Below are positions 1 to 9,344 of a DNA stretch of 17,872 bases, in pieces. Under the pieces are notes generated by a model. That model ran no database searches, was not told where the DNA came from, and worked only from the letters and a program-made list of their open reading frames with translations. The DNA is from an uncultured Phascolarctobacterium sp. (lineage in GTDB: Bacteria; Bacillota; Negativicutes; Acidaminococcales; Acidaminococcaceae). Location: assembly GCA_900547415.1 (NCBI GenBank), contig URGS01000033.1, positions 1 to 17,872 of the forward strand, read 5' to 3'. A program made the position numbers and the translations under genes. The number at the start of each line of letters is the position of its first letter. The first letter of the stretch is position 1.

Positions 1-1191
1 AAGCTGTTGGAAATATTAGTAAAATCTCCTGAGCGTGTGGAGCCTGTGTGTCCCATTTATGTTGAGTGCGGTGGCTGCCAGCTGCAGCATTTAAGCTACA
101 AGGGACAGCTGGAAATGAAGCGTGCCCAGGTGCAGGCGGCGCTGAGCCGTATTGGTCATCTTGATATTGAAGCTCAGCCTGTAATTGGCTGCGCTAATCC
201 TTGGAATTATCGCAATAAAATGCAATTCCCGGCAGCGATTAACGCTGAGGGTACGCTGAGCATTGGCTGCTACGCAGCATCTACTCACAGTGTTATTAAC
301 ACCGATGGCTGTATGATTCAGAAGGAGGCCAACAATCAGGTGCTGCTGACTGTACGCAAATGGATGCAGCGCTTTGGCATTAGTGCCTATGATGAAAAAA
401 CAGGCAAGGGTCTCGTACGTCACGTTATGGCAAGAGTTGGCGTACACAGCGGCGAGGTTATGGCAGTGCTGATTACCTCTGCCTATGATATTCCTCATCG
501 CAAGGAGCTTATTGAATGGCTTAAGAAATATGTCCCAGGTCTGGTAAGCATTATTCAAAATATTAATAAAAAGCCTACTAATATAATTATGGGCAATAAA
601 ACTCGTGTTATCTACGGCAGCTCTACTATTAAGGACAGTCTTGGTGCTCTGACCTTTAATGTTTCTGCTCAATCCTTCTTCCAGGTAAATAGTGAGCAGG
701 CAGAAAAGCTGTATAATAAGGCTTTGGAGTTCGCCGCATTAAACGGTAGTGAAACTGTAGTGGATGTATACTGTGGTACTGGTACCATTTCGTTGTTCAT
801 GGCTAAGCACGCTAAAAAGGTGTATGGTATTGAAATTGTTGCGCCTGCTATTGAGGACGCTAAAAAGAATGCTGTAGATAATGGCTGTGACAATGCAGAA
901 TTTTTGCTGGGCGATGCTTCTGTAGAGCTGCCCAAGCTGTTGGAAGGCGGCGTACAGCCTGATGTAATTTTGGTTGACCCGCCTCGTGCAGGCTGTGAGG
1001 AAAAGGTGCTGGCAGCCATTGCAGGTGTAGCTCCTGAGCGTATTGTTTACGTATCCTGCAATCCTGCGTCCCTGGCTCGTGACTTGGCATTTTTGGAACA
1101 GCATGGCTATAAGACAGCAGTGGCTCAGCCTGTGGATATGTTCCCCGCTACCAGCCATGTTGAAACTGTCACCCTGCTCACCAGAAACTAA
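1..1191 (+). CDS. rlmD: 23S rRNA (uracil-5-)-methyltransferase RlmD/RlmCD family, 5'-truncated by window edge
   Basis: This enzyme uses SAM to methylate C5 of a uracil in 23S rRNA (U1939, and also U747 in RlmCD-type enzymes of Gram-positives). The frame is open from base 1. A TTG at 7 could be read as a start, but the family normally has an N-terminal TRAM domain of about 60 residues before this point, so the true start lies outside the window. Counting from the codon at 7, Cys15, Cys21, Cys24 and Cys102 match the four [4Fe-4S] ligands (C-x5-C-x2-C plus a distal Cys). The SAM motif VDVYCGTGTIS, the DPPRAGC motif and the catalytic YVSCNPASLARDL (Cys near 351) follow, and the C-terminus ends in the family-typical HVETV. 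The assignment to the RumA/RlmD group is firm; U1939-only versus dual U747/U1939 specificity cannot be decided from sequence. Confidence 0.95.
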   Translation, partial: KLLEILVKSPERVEPVCPIYVECGGCQLQHLSYKGQLEMKRAQVQAALSRIGHLDIEAQPVIGCANPWNYRNKMQFPAAINAEGTLSIGCYAASTHSVINTDGCMIQKEANNQVLLTVRKWMQRFGISAYDEKTGKGLVRHVMARVGVHSGEVMAVLITSAYDIPHRKELIEWLKKYVPGLVSIIQNINKKPTNIIMGNKTRVIYGSSTIKDSLGALTFNVSAQSFFQVNSEQAEKLYNKALEFAALNGSETVVDVYCGTGTISLFMAKHAKKVYGIEIVAPAIEDAKKNAVDNGCDNAEFLLGDASVELPKLLEGGVQPDVILVDPPRAGCEEKVLAAIAGVAPERIVYVSCNPASLARDLAFLEQHGYKTAVAQPVDMFPATSHVETVTLLTRN

Positions 1192-1503
1192 GCGACGCAA
1201 TGAGCTGTTGGTGCAGTTCATGTGAATGACGTTGCCCCAGCTAAACCAATCAACAGACATACTATTTCTGATAATATTAGTGTGGACGATTTTAAATGAT
1301 GAAACTGTTCTATATGTTGTCGTATGTTTGAACTAATGTTAATTATATAAACTTATTCCTAGAAAAAGGGCGTTAACTCATTTATTAGCGTGATGGGTTG
1401 ACGCTCTTTGTTCACATTTACAGTCTTTTGGTAGTTGAAAAGCAGATATGGTTTTTCTGCAGCAATAGCAAAACATTGGTTTGCGAACTTTTTGTAACTG
1501 CTC
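1192..1503. other. Non-coding gap after rlmD, no gene seen
   Basis: This AT-rich stretch lies between the rlmD stop and the putative xth promoter. I found no ORF with a convincing ribosome binding site; the longest frame here is the shadow of the rlmD 3' end. It contains one long hairpin (listed separately) and otherwise nothing I can assign. Confidence 0.6.
1365..1409. terminator. Long hairpin, possible terminator downstream of rlmD
   Basis: Arms 1365-1377 and 1397-1409 pair over 13 bp with two G-U wobbles around a 19-nt loop. The sequence after it is only moderately T-rich (TTTGTTCACATTTA), while an A-run precedes the left arm, so the minus-strand version has the better T tail. It lies about 170 bp past the rlmD stop, far for a terminator. 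It could be a terminator for rlmD readthrough, a terminator for minus-strand transcription, or just a structured spacer. Confidence 0.4.
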
Positions 1504-1532
1504 TTTAAAAAGGACTTTGTCAATGGTACAAT
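1504..1532 (+). promoter_or_regulatory. Putative sigma-A promoter for xth-uvrB
   Basis: TTTAAA (1504-1509), a 17-nt spacer, then TACAAT (1527-1532) preceded by TGG, giving an extended -10. A second TATAAT overlaps at 1532-1537 but has no -35 at a proper distance. The leader to the xth ATG would be about 80 nt. Confidence 0.45.
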
Positions 1533-1621
1533 ATAATAAAGAATTTTTATCCTTTGAACGGGGATGTAAATAAATTTTAGCAGAATAAACTGTAATAATA
1601 TTGTACGAGGTGATTTGAGCT

Positions 1622-2374
1622 ATGAAATTGATTTCCTGGAATGTTAATGGTTTACGTGCGTGTATGAATAAAGGCTTTGAGGATTTTCTGCGTGCTGCTG
1701 ATGCAGATATTTTTTGTGTACAGGAGACTAAAATGCAGCGAGAGCAGGCTGAATTTGTTTTTGCGGGCTATGAGGAATACTGGAACAGTGCTGAAAAGAA
1801 GGGCTATTCCGGTACTGCAGTTTTTACTAAGGAAAAGCCAATCAACGTTACCTATGGCTTAGGTATTGAGGAGCACGATAAAGAAGGTCGTGTTATTACT
1901 GCTGAATACGAAAAGTTTTATCTTGTAACTGTTTATACCCCAAACTCTCAGCGTGAGCTGGCACGTCTTGACTACCGCATGACCTGGGAAGATGTTTTCC
2001 GTGACTATCTGCTGCAGCTGGACGCTAAAAAGCCTATTATTGTTTGCGGCGACCTTAACGTGGCAGCGGAGGAAATAGATTTAAAGAACCCTAAAACCAA
2101 CCGCAAAAACGCAGGCTTTTCTGATGAAGAACGTGCAAAATTCCGCGAGCTTAAGGCAGCTGGCTTTGTGGACACCTTCCGTTATCTCCATCCTGAGGAG
2201 GTAAAATACAGCTGGTGGAGCTATATGTTCAAGGCTCGTGAAAAGAACGCAGGTTGGCGTATTGACTATTTTGTTGTTTCTGAACGAATTAAGGATTTGG
2301 TTCAGACTGCAGAAATTCATAATGAAATTTTTGGCAGCGACCATTGTCCTGTAAGCATCGAAATTAATCTTTAA
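1622..2374 (+). CDS. xth: Exodeoxyribonuclease III (AP endonuclease, Xth/ExoA family)
   Basis: This Mg2+-dependent enzyme of base-excision repair cleaves 5' of abasic sites and trims 3'-blocked ends. The 250-residue protein has the usual length and the full EEP-fold motif set: WNVNG with Asn7, QETK with Glu35, VYTPNS with Tyr105, GDLNVA with Asp144 and Asn146, WRIDYF, and the C-terminal SDHCP with catalytic Asp240 and His241. The ATG is preceded by GAGGTGAT at 1607-1614, an 8-base anti-SD match 7 nt away, which fixes the start. uvrB begins 12 bp after the stop, so the two are almost certainly co-transcribed. The gene is often named exoA in Firmicutes. Confidence 0.97.
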   Translation: MKLISWNVNGLRACMNKGFEDFLRAADADIFCVQETKMQREQAEFVFAGYEEYWNSAEKKGYSGTAVFTKEKPINVTYGLGIEEHDKEGRVITAEYEKFYLVTVYTPNSQRELARLDYRMTWEDVFRDYLLQLDAKKPIIVCGDLNVAAEEIDLKNPKTNRKNAGFSDEERAKFRELKAAGFVDTFRYLHPEEVKYSWWSYMFKAREKNAGWRIDYFVVSERIKDLVQTAEIHNEIFGSDHCPVSIEINL

Positions 2375-2386
2375 GCTGGTGATACT

Positions 2387-4402
2387 ATGGATTTTCAAAT
2401 CAAGGCTCCCTTTGAGCCTGCAGGCGATCAGCCGGCGGCCATTGAAAAGCTGGCAGCAGGTGTTGAAGCTGGTATGCATACTCAGGTGCTTTTGGGTGCG
2501 ACTGGCACTGGCAAAACCTATACTATTGCTCAGGTTATCAACAAGGTGCAGAAGCCTACTCTTGTTATAGCTCATAACAAGACCTTGGCTGCACAGCTGG
2601 CCAGTGAGCTAAAGGCATTTTTCCCTGACAACGCCGTAGAATATTTTGTGTCCTACTACGATTACTATCAGCCAGAGGCCTACATTCCCCAGTCCGATAC
2701 CTATATCGAAAAGGATGCGTCCATTAACGACGAAATTGATAAGCTGCGTCACTCGGCGACCAGTGCTCTTTTTGAACGTCGTGACGTAATTATTGTGGCC
2801 AGCGTTAGCTGTATCTATGGCTTGGGTGCACCACAGGACTATTATGACATGGTACTGTCTCTGCGACTTGGTCAGGTTATAGACAGACAAAAAATTCTCC
2901 ACAAGCTGGTGGAGATTCAGTATGATAGAAATGATATTGACTTTAAGCGTGGTACCTTCCGTGTTCGCGGCGATGTAATTGAGGTTATCCCCGCGGCCTA
3001 TGGTGAGAAGGCTATTCGTATCGAAATGTTTGACGATGAGGTTGACCGTCTGTTGGAGTTTGATGTTCTGACTGGCGAAATTTTGGCCCAGCGTAACCAC
3101 GTGGCTATTTTCCCTGCGTCCCACTATGTTACCAGTCGTGAAAACCTGGAGCGTGCTATGGACGATATTAGAGTAGAGCTTGACGAGCGTCTCAAGGAGC
3201 TGAACAGTAATTTTAAGCTGCTGGAGGCACAGCGTTTGGAACAGCGTACTAATTACGACCTGGAAATGATGAATGAAATGGGCTATTGCTCCGGCATTGA
3301 AAACTATTCCCGTCATTTGGCAGGACGTAAGGCCGGGGAAGCACCATTTACCTTAGTAAATTATTTTCCTAAGGACTTTTTACTGGTAGTGGATGAATCC
3401 CACGTAACCTTGCCGCAGATTAGAGCTATGTATGCAGGCGACCGTTCCCGCAAGGAAATGCTGGTGCAGCATGGTTTCCGTCTGCCCTCTGCCTTTGATA
3501 ATCGTCCTTTGACCTTTGATGAGTTCCAGGCACAGATTAATCAGGCTATTTATGTTTCTGCAACTCCTGCCAACTACGAGCTGGAGCAGGCAGACCAGGT
3601 CGTGGAGCAGATTATTCGTCCTACAGGTCTTTTGGACCCTGAAATAGAAATTCGCCCCATTAAGGGACAAATAGATGATTTGCTCAGTGAAATCAATAAG
3701 GTTGCTGCTCAAAACGAGCGTGTTTTGGTGACAACGTTGACCAAGCGTATGGCAGAGGATTTGACAGAGTATCTGAAGCAGGCAGGTATCAAGGTTCGCT
3801 ATCTCCATTCAGATATTGCTACTATTGAACGTGCAGAGATTATTGACTCCCTGCGTGCTGGTAAGTTTGACGTTTTAGTAGGCATTAACCTGCTTCGTGA
3901 GGGTCTTGATTTGCCTGAGGTATCCCTGATAGCTATTTTAGATGCAGATAAGGAAGGCTTCCTCCGCAGCGATACTGCCATGATTCAGACTATTGGTCGT
4001 GCTGCCCGCAACGCTCACGGACGTGTAATTATGTACGCGGACCGTATTACGGACAGTATGCAGCGTGCCATTGACGAAACAAACCGTCGTCGAGAAAAGC
4101 AGGATGCTTATAATAAGGAGCATAACATCATTCCTAAAACTGTCTACAAAGAGCAGCGTCAGCTTATTAAGCTGACTAGAGTTGCAGATGATGAGGAAAC
4201 ATCGTCCTTTGGCAGCAAGAAGCTGAAGCAAAAGTCCGTCAAGGAGCTGAACGCTATGGCCAAGGAGCTGGAAAAGCGGATGCAGGAGGCAGCCAAGGTG
4301 CTGGACTTCGAGGCGGCGGCAGAGCTGCGTGACCAGCTTATTCTTGTTAAAGGGCAGCTTGGACAAACACTGACTCCTAAGAAAAAGACTAAAAAGAAGT
4401 AA
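2387..4402 (+). CDS. uvrB: Excinuclease ABC subunit B (UvrB)
   Basis: UvrB is the damage-verifying helicase-like subunit of nucleotide-excision repair. UvrA loads it at lesions, and it then recruits UvrC. The length of 671 residues is normal. Walker A is GATGTGKT at 37-44. The Tyr-rich beta-hairpin that inserts at the lesion is SYYDYYQPEAYIPQ at about 89-102. The DESH Walker B box, the C-terminal helicase motifs (TLTKRMAEDL, LLREGLDLPEVSL, QTIGRAARN) and a C-terminal UVR domain (EKRMQEAAKVLDFEAAAELRDQL) that binds UvrC follow. The protein ends in a Lys-rich tail. The ATG lies 12 bp after xth with a weak GGTGAT just upstream, consistent with coupling. No frameshift or missing motif is seen. 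Confidence 0.98.
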   Translation: MDFQIKAPFEPAGDQPAAIEKLAAGVEAGMHTQVLLGATGTGKTYTIAQVINKVQKPTLVIAHNKTLAAQLASELKAFFPDNAVEYFVSYYDYYQPEAYIPQSDTYIEKDASINDEIDKLRHSATSALFERRDVIIVASVSCIYGLGAPQDYYDMVLSLRLGQVIDRQKILHKLVEIQYDRNDIDFKRGTFRVRGDVIEVIPAAYGEKAIRIEMFDDEVDRLLEFDVLTGEILAQRNHVAIFPASHYVTSRENLERAMDDIRVELDERLKELNSNFKLLEAQRLEQRTNYDLEMMNEMGYCSGIENYSRHLAGRKAGEAPFTLVNYFPKDFLLVVDESHVTLPQIRAMYAGDRSRKEMLVQHGFRLPSAFDNRPLTFDEFQAQINQAIYVSATPANYELEQADQVVEQIIRPTGLLDPEIEIRPIKGQIDDLLSEINKVAAQNERVLVTTLTKRMAEDLTEYLKQAGIKVRYLHSDIATIERAEIIDSLRAGKFDVLVGINLLREGLDLPEVSLIAILDADKEGFLRSDTAMIQTIGRAARNAHGRVIMYADRITDSMQRAIDETNRRREKQDAYNKEHNIIPKTVYKEQRQLIKLTRVADDEETSSFGSKKLKQKSVKELNAMAKELEKRMQEAAKVLDFEAAAELRDQLILVKGQLGQTLTPKKKTKKK

Positions 4403-4486
4403 TTTAAGCAGTATTTCAGCAGCAAATGAGTAGCTTTGGCTGTTTGCAGAGTTTTTGGCATAAGCACAAAGCAGTTCTGGAATATT

Positions 4487-4516
4487 TTGTAGTAAGTATA
4501 TAGAAGTAGTTTTAAT
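4487..4516 (+). promoter_or_regulatory. Possible promoter for uvrA
   Basis: In the 138-bp uvrB-uvrA gap, TTGTAG (4487-4492), an 18-nt spacer and TTTAAT (4511-4516) form a plausible sigma-A promoter. The leader would be only about 20 nt, carrying the purine-rich site before the ATG. I saw no strong terminator after uvrB, so readthrough from uvrB is also likely. Confidence 0.35.
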
Positions 4517-4540
4517 AGAGAAGTAAAGAAAGAGATAGCT

Positions 4541-7393
4541 ATGCAAGAGAAGTTAATTGTAAAAGGTGCTCGTCAGCACAATTTGCAGAACATTACTGTG
4601 GAAATTCCCCGCAATAAGATGGTTGTGGTGACCGGACTTTCTGGCAGCGGTAAATCCTCCCTGGCCTTTGATACTATTTACGCCGAAGGTCAGCGTCGCT
4701 ATGTGGAATCATTGTCTGCCTATGCTCGTCAGTTTTTAGGACAGATGGATAAGCCGGATGTGGATTATATTGAAGGTCTGAGTCCCGCTATTTCCATTGA
4801 CCAAAAAACCACTAGCCGCAACCCCCGTTCTACTGTGGGTACCGTAACAGAAATATATGACTACCTGCGTTTGCTCTTTGGCAGAGCAGGTGAGCCCCAT
4901 TGTCCTCAGTGCGGCAAGATTATTGAACAGCAAAGCGTACAGCAGATTGTAGACCGTGTGCTGGAGCTGGAGCAGGGAACACGCTTTATGGTTATGGCTC
5001 CACTTGTGCGAGGCCGTAAGGGCGAGCATCAGCGGGTGTTGGACGAAATGCGCCGCGGCGGCTATGTACGTGTATATGTGGACGGCGAGGTACGTACTTT
5101 AGACGAAGAAATAAATTTAGATAAACGCAAAAAGCACAGCATCAGCGTTATTATTGACCGCCTTGCTGTTCGTGACAATATCCATCAGCGCTTGGCAGAT
5201 TCTGTAGAAACAGCCCTTAAGCTGGCAGATGGCTTTGTGGAGGTTGCAGTCCTTGGTGACCATGAGGAGGTTATGCTCTTTAGTGAGCATTTTGCCTGCA
5301 ACGACTGCGGCATCAGTCTGCCTGCTATTGAGCCGCGTTTGTTTTCCTTTAATAATCCTTATGGCGCTTGTCCTGATTGTACTGGCCTTGGCTATTACAG
5401 CGAGTTTGATAGGGAGCTAATCATTCCTGATGGGGATAAAAGCTTTGCAGAACGCTGTTTGGCGCCCTTTACCAATAATTTGAACTCCTATTTTATGAAG
5501 CAGTTAGGTGCAGTTTTGGCTGCTTATGGCTATTCCTATGATACTAAATGGAAGGATATTTCTCCTGAAATTCAGGAAAAGCTGTGGCTAGGTACTGGTG
5601 AAGAGGAAAAGTTCCAGTTCTGGTATGAAAATCTTAATGGTGAAACAAAGCTCTACAACACTGCCTTTGAGGGTATCTTAGGCGTGCTGAAAAAGCGCTA
5701 TAAGGAGGCCTACAGCGATGCTCAGCGTCAGGATTTAGAGGAGTATATGACTAGTATTCCCTGTCCAACCTGTCATGGTCAGCGCTTAAAGCAAGAGGTT
5801 TTGGCTATTCTCATCGGCGGCAAGAATATCTGCCAGATTACGGCAATGACTGTTCGTGAGTGCATAAGCTTTTTCCAAAATCTCAAGCTCAATTATCGTC
5901 AGGAGATTATTGCTAAGCAGGTGCTGAAGGAAATTTTGGCAAGGCTGCAATTTTTAAATGATGTAGGACTTGATTATCTGACCTTGGATAGAGCTGCAGG
6001 AACCCTGTCCGGCGGCGAGGCCCAGCGTATTAGATTGGCAACCCAGATTGGCAGCGGTCTTACTGGCGTGCTGTATATTTTAGACGAGCCCAGTATTGGC
6101 CTTCACCAAAGAGATAATGGTAGACTTTTGGAAACCCTTAAGCATTTGCGTGATTTGGGCAATACTCTAATCGTAGTAGAGCATGATGAGGAAACAATGT
6201 ATGCAGCGGATCAGATTATTGACATTGGTCCTGGTGCTGGTTCTTTAGGTGGTCACGTGGTGGCTCAGGGAACTGCGGAGGAAATCAAGAACGTTGAGGA
6301 GTCTGTTACCGGTGCCTACCTTAGCGGCAGACGCTTTATTCCTGTTCCCAAAAAGCGTCGTCCCTGCGATGGTCGTTATCTGACCATTAAGGGTGCACGT
6401 GCCAATAATTTGAAAAATATCGACGTTTCCATTCCTTTGGGAGTTTTGACTGTTGTAACTGGTGTCAGCGGCAGCGGCAAATCAACTTTAATAAACGATA
6501 TTCTCTATAATTCCTTGGCCAGCAAGCTGCAGGGAGCTCACCTCCGCCCAGGAGAGCACGATGGTATTGAGGGACTGGAGCTGACGGACAAGGTTATAAA
6601 CATAGACCAATCTCCCATTGGCCGCACACCTCGTTCCAATCCTGCTACCTATACTGGTGTATTTGACAGTATTCGTGAGCTTTTCAGCCTGACTAATGAG
6701 GCCAAAATGCGTGGCTATAAATCTGGACGTTTCAGCTTTAACGTTAAGGGCGGACGCTGCGAGGCCTGCAAGGGTGATGGTGTAAACAAAATTGAAATGA
6801 ACTTTTTGCCAGATGTCTACGTTCCCTGCGAGGTTTGCCATGGTGCCCGCTATAATCGTGATACATTAGAGGTACACTACAAAGGAAAAACCATAGCAGA
6901 TGTGCTGGATATGACTGTCAGCGAGGCCTGCGAATTCTTCAAGAATCTGCCTCGTATTCATCGCAAGCTGGAGGTTTTGGAGGACGTTGGCCTTGGTTAT
7001 ATCCATTTAGGTCAGGCGGCAACCACACTTTCCGGCGGCGAGGCACAGCGCGTTAAGCTGGCAACAGAGCTGTCACGCCGCAGCACTGGTAAGACTATCT
7101 ATATTTTGGACGAGCCTACTACAGGTCTGCATATTGCCGACGTACATAAGCTGCTGGAGGTATTGCAGCGCTTAGTAGAGGGTGGCGACAGCGTAGTAGT
7201 TATTGAGCATAATCTTGACGTAATCAAGGTTGCTGACTATATCATCGACCTGGGACCTGAGGGCGGTGACAAGGGCGGCACTTTAGTGGCTTGTGGTACT
7301 CCTGAGGAGGTTGCCAAGGTCAAAAAGTCCTATACTGGTCAATATATCAAGCAATATCTTGATGCTGCTAAAAAGAATGGGTGGATGGTATGA
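4541..7393 (+). CDS. uvrA: Excinuclease ABC subunit A (UvrA)
   Basis: UvrA is the dimeric ABC ATPase that finds DNA lesions and loads UvrB in nucleotide-excision repair. The protein has 950 residues, the usual length. It has two ATPase modules: Walker A GLSGSGKS at 32-39 and GVSGSGKS near 641, and ABC signatures LSGGEAQR near 489 and 830, each followed by an ILDEP Walker B. Cys253/256/277/280 and Cys740/743/763/766 form the two structural zinc modules, the second spanning the DNA-contacting zinc hairpin. Further CxxC pairs lie at 121/124 and 408/411. The start ATG has only a purine-rich upstream site, but the N-terminus (IVKGARQHNLQNI) is the family's own. Its last codons overlap the uvrC start. 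Confidence 0.98.
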   Translation: MQEKLIVKGARQHNLQNITVEIPRNKMVVVTGLSGSGKSSLAFDTIYAEGQRRYVESLSAYARQFLGQMDKPDVDYIEGLSPAISIDQKTTSRNPRSTVGTVTEIYDYLRLLFGRAGEPHCPQCGKIIEQQSVQQIVDRVLELEQGTRFMVMAPLVRGRKGEHQRVLDEMRRGGYVRVYVDGEVRTLDEEINLDKRKKHSISVIIDRLAVRDNIHQRLADSVETALKLADGFVEVAVLGDHEEVMLFSEHFACNDCGISLPAIEPRLFSFNNPYGACPDCTGLGYYSEFDRELIIPDGDKSFAERCLAPFTNNLNSYFMKQLGAVLAAYGYSYDTKWKDISPEIQEKLWLGTGEEEKFQFWYENLNGETKLYNTAFEGILGVLKKRYKEAYSDAQRQDLEEYMTSIPCPTCHGQRLKQEVLAILIGGKNICQITAMTVRECISFFQNLKLNYRQEIIAKQVLKEILARLQFLNDVGLDYLTLDRAAGTLSGGEAQRIRLATQIGSGLTGVLYILDEPSIGLHQRDNGRLLETLKHLRDLGNTLIVVEHDEETMYAADQIIDIGPGAGSLGGHVVAQGTAEEIKNVEESVTGAYLSGRRFIPVPKKRRPCDGRYLTIKGARANNLKNIDVSIPLGVLTVVTGVSGSGKSTLINDILYNSLASKLQGAHLRPGEHDGIEGLELTDKVINIDQSPIGRTPRSNPATYTGVFDSIRELFSLTNEAKMRGYKSGRFSFNVKGGRCEACKGDGVNKIEMNFLPDVYVPCEVCHGARYNRDTLEVHYKGKTIADVLDMTVSEACEFFKNLPRIHRKLEVLEDVGLGYIHLGQAATTLSGGEAQRVKLATELSRRSTGKTIYILDEPTTGLHIADVHKLLEVLQRLVEGGDSVVVIEHNLDVIKVADYIIDLGPEGGDKGGTLVACGTPEEVAKVKKSYTGQYIKQYLDAAKKNGWMV

Positions 7394-9234
7394 CCGAGCA
7401 AAATCAGTTCAGCGACAGCATAAAGAACGCGTTGGCAGTGCTTCCTGACAAGCCTGGCGTTTACCTGATGCACGATGCAACGGGCAAGGTTATCTATGTT
7501 GGCAAGGCTGTAGTGCTGAAGAATCGTGTTCGCAGCTATTTCCGCAATCTGGCGTCCCATACTCCTAAGGTTAAGGCCATGGTGGCAAAAATTGCTGAGA
7601 TTGAAACCATTGTTACCAGCAGCGAGGTAGAGGCGCTTATTTTAGAGTGCAATCTAATCAAGAAATATCGTCCACGCTATAATATTATGCTTAAGGACGA
7701 TAAAACATATCCCTATCTGAAGGTGACTATGCAGGAGGATTTTCCTAGGCTGGTAGTAACCCGCAGACAGGCTCGTGACGGTGCCAAGTATTACGGTCCC
7801 TATGCTGATGCAGGTGCCATGCACGCTACGGTCAAGCTGCTGAGAGGAATGTTTCCTCTGAGAACCTGCCGCAAAATGAATCCTGACAGACCTTGCTTAA
7901 ATTATCATATTAAGCGCTGTCTGGCTCCCTGTGCCGGCTATGTCAGCAGGACTGAGTATAGTAGTATGATCAAATCTGTCTGCATGGTGCTTGATGGACG
8001 TACTAATGAGCTGGAGCGTGATTTGCAGCGGCGTATGCAGGAGGCTGCCGAAAACTACGCCTTTGAGGAAGCGGCACGACTGCGCGATCAGCTGCAGGCG
8101 GTACAGCGTCTCAACGAACAGCAAAAGGCTGTGACTAATAACGGCGGCGACATGGACGTTATTGGCTATGGTCAGGATATTACAGGCAGCTGTATTCAAA
8201 TCTTTTTTGTTCGTAAGGGCAAGCTCATTGGCAGGGATAACTTTTTCCTGCATAATGATGGTGATAGTGCTGTGGAGGTTCTTAGTGCCTTTATTAAGCA
8301 GTACTACAACGAGGCAACCTTTATCCCCAAGGAAATTGTACTGCCCTTTACCTTGGAGGACGAGGATAAGGAAACTGTAGAAGCGTGGTTGACAGAGCGT
8401 AGCAGTCGCAAGGTTGAGCTTGTTGTGCCTCAGCGTGGCGTCAAGAAGGAGCTTTTAAAGCTTGCCAACGACAACGCAGTGAAGCTGCTGGAGGAGCGCT
8501 TGCGTAAGGGCAGCTTATCTTTGAAAAATGACGTGGAGGCAGCAGAGGAGCTGCAGCAGGTGCTGGGCATTGACCATGCTTTGGAGCGTATGGACTGCTT
8601 TGATATTTCCCATACTCAGGGTACTGAAACAGTTGCGTCCATGGTTGTTTTTCGCAATGGCAGCATTAGCAAGAAGGATTATCGCAAGTACAAGATTGTT
8701 TCTGCCGAAGGCAAGCCTGATGACTTTAAATCCATGCAGGAGGTTGTTTATCGCCGATATAAGGACTATGAGGATTTGCCCAGTCTGGTTGTTATTGACG
8801 GTGGCAAAGGTCAGCTAAGCTCTGCCTTGGAGGTTATCCGCGGGCTTGGTCTTCATGACCTGCCTGTTGTTGGTCTTGCGGAGCGCAACGAAGAAATTTT
8901 TCTGCCCCATCAAAGCAAGAGCATTATGCTGGACAGAGATTCAGCAGCGCTGCATTTAATTCAGCGTATTCGTGACGAGGCTCACCGCTTTGCAATTACA
9001 TTCCACCGTAAGCTGCGCACTAAGCGTAATCTGGTGTCTGTTCTTGACCATGTAGATGGCATTGGTCCTAAGCGCAGACAGGCTCTTTGGAAAGCCTTTA
9101 AAACTATAGATGCTATGAAAGCCGCAAGCGTAGAGGAGCTGGCTGCAGTTGATGGAATGAATAGTGCTGCGGCACAGACATTGTACGACTTTTTTAGGCT
9201 GGATTTGCCTGAAAAGAAAAGTGCTTTACGATAA
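7390..9234 (+). CDS. uvrC: Excinuclease ABC subunit C (UvrC)
   Basis: UvrC is the dual-incision nuclease of nucleotide-excision repair; it cuts 3' and then 5' of the lesion in the UvrB-DNA complex. I choose ATG 7390 (614 residues) over the in-frame GTG at 7381. The ATG forms an ATGA overlap with the uvrA stop, the hallmark of translational coupling, and has GGTGG just upstream. Domains in order: GIY-YIG nuclease (GVYLM at 23-27, YVGKA at 36-40), a UVR domain near 200-235 (RMQEAAENYAFEEAARLRDQL) for UvrB contact, the RNase H-like nuclease core (CFDISHTQGTETVASMVVF, VVIDGGKGQLS), and C-terminal tandem helix-hairpin-helix (VDGIGPKRRQALW, VDGMNSAAAQTL). All parts appear intact. Confidence 0.98.
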   Translation: MTEQNQFSDSIKNALAVLPDKPGVYLMHDATGKVIYVGKAVVLKNRVRSYFRNLASHTPKVKAMVAKIAEIETIVTSSEVEALILECNLIKKYRPRYNIMLKDDKTYPYLKVTMQEDFPRLVVTRRQARDGAKYYGPYADAGAMHATVKLLRGMFPLRTCRKMNPDRPCLNYHIKRCLAPCAGYVSRTEYSSMIKSVCMVLDGRTNELERDLQRRMQEAAENYAFEEAARLRDQLQAVQRLNEQQKAVTNNGGDMDVIGYGQDITGSCIQIFFVRKGKLIGRDNFFLHNDGDSAVEVLSAFIKQYYNEATFIPKEIVLPFTLEDEDKETVEAWLTERSSRKVELVVPQRGVKKELLKLANDNAVKLLEERLRKGSLSLKNDVEAAEELQQVLGIDHALERMDCFDISHTQGTETVASMVVFRNGSISKKDYRKYKIVSAEGKPDDFKSMQEVVYRRYKDYEDLPSLVVIDGGKGQLSSALEVIRGLGLHDLPVVGLAERNEEIFLPHQSKSIMLDRDSAALHLIQRIRDEAHRFAITFHRKLRTKRNLVSVLDHVDGIGPKRRQALWKAFKTIDAMKAASVEELAAVDGMNSAAAQTLYDFFRLDLPEKKSALR

Positions 9235-9297
9235 TTATTATTTATTAAAGAATTCGTATATTGTTCACATTTCTATGTAGGCAAGAGTATTTTAATA

Positions 9298-9306
9298 TGT
9301 TATAAT
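9298..9306 (+). promoter_or_regulatory. Extended -10 promoter for rubredoxin
   Basis: TGTTATAAT is a perfect TGn extended -10, with TATAAT at 9301-9306. No good -35 lies 17 bp upstream. AAAGGAG (9328-9334) then serves the rubredoxin ATG at 9345. Confidence 0.6.
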
Positions 9307-9344
9307 AAATTTAACGAAATTAACATTAAAGGAGATGAAAGATA

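Noticed and set aside
1330..1341. LexA-like GAAC-4-GTTA site
   Set aside because: It is imperfect (lacks the GTTC half), is about 290 bp upstream of xth, and lies beyond the hairpin and away from the probable promoter, so it cannot be tied to SOS control of the uvr genes.
7381..7389. GTG start for uvrC three codons upstream
   Set aside because: The ATG at 7390 forms an ATGA overlap with the uvrA stop and has a better-placed GGTGG.
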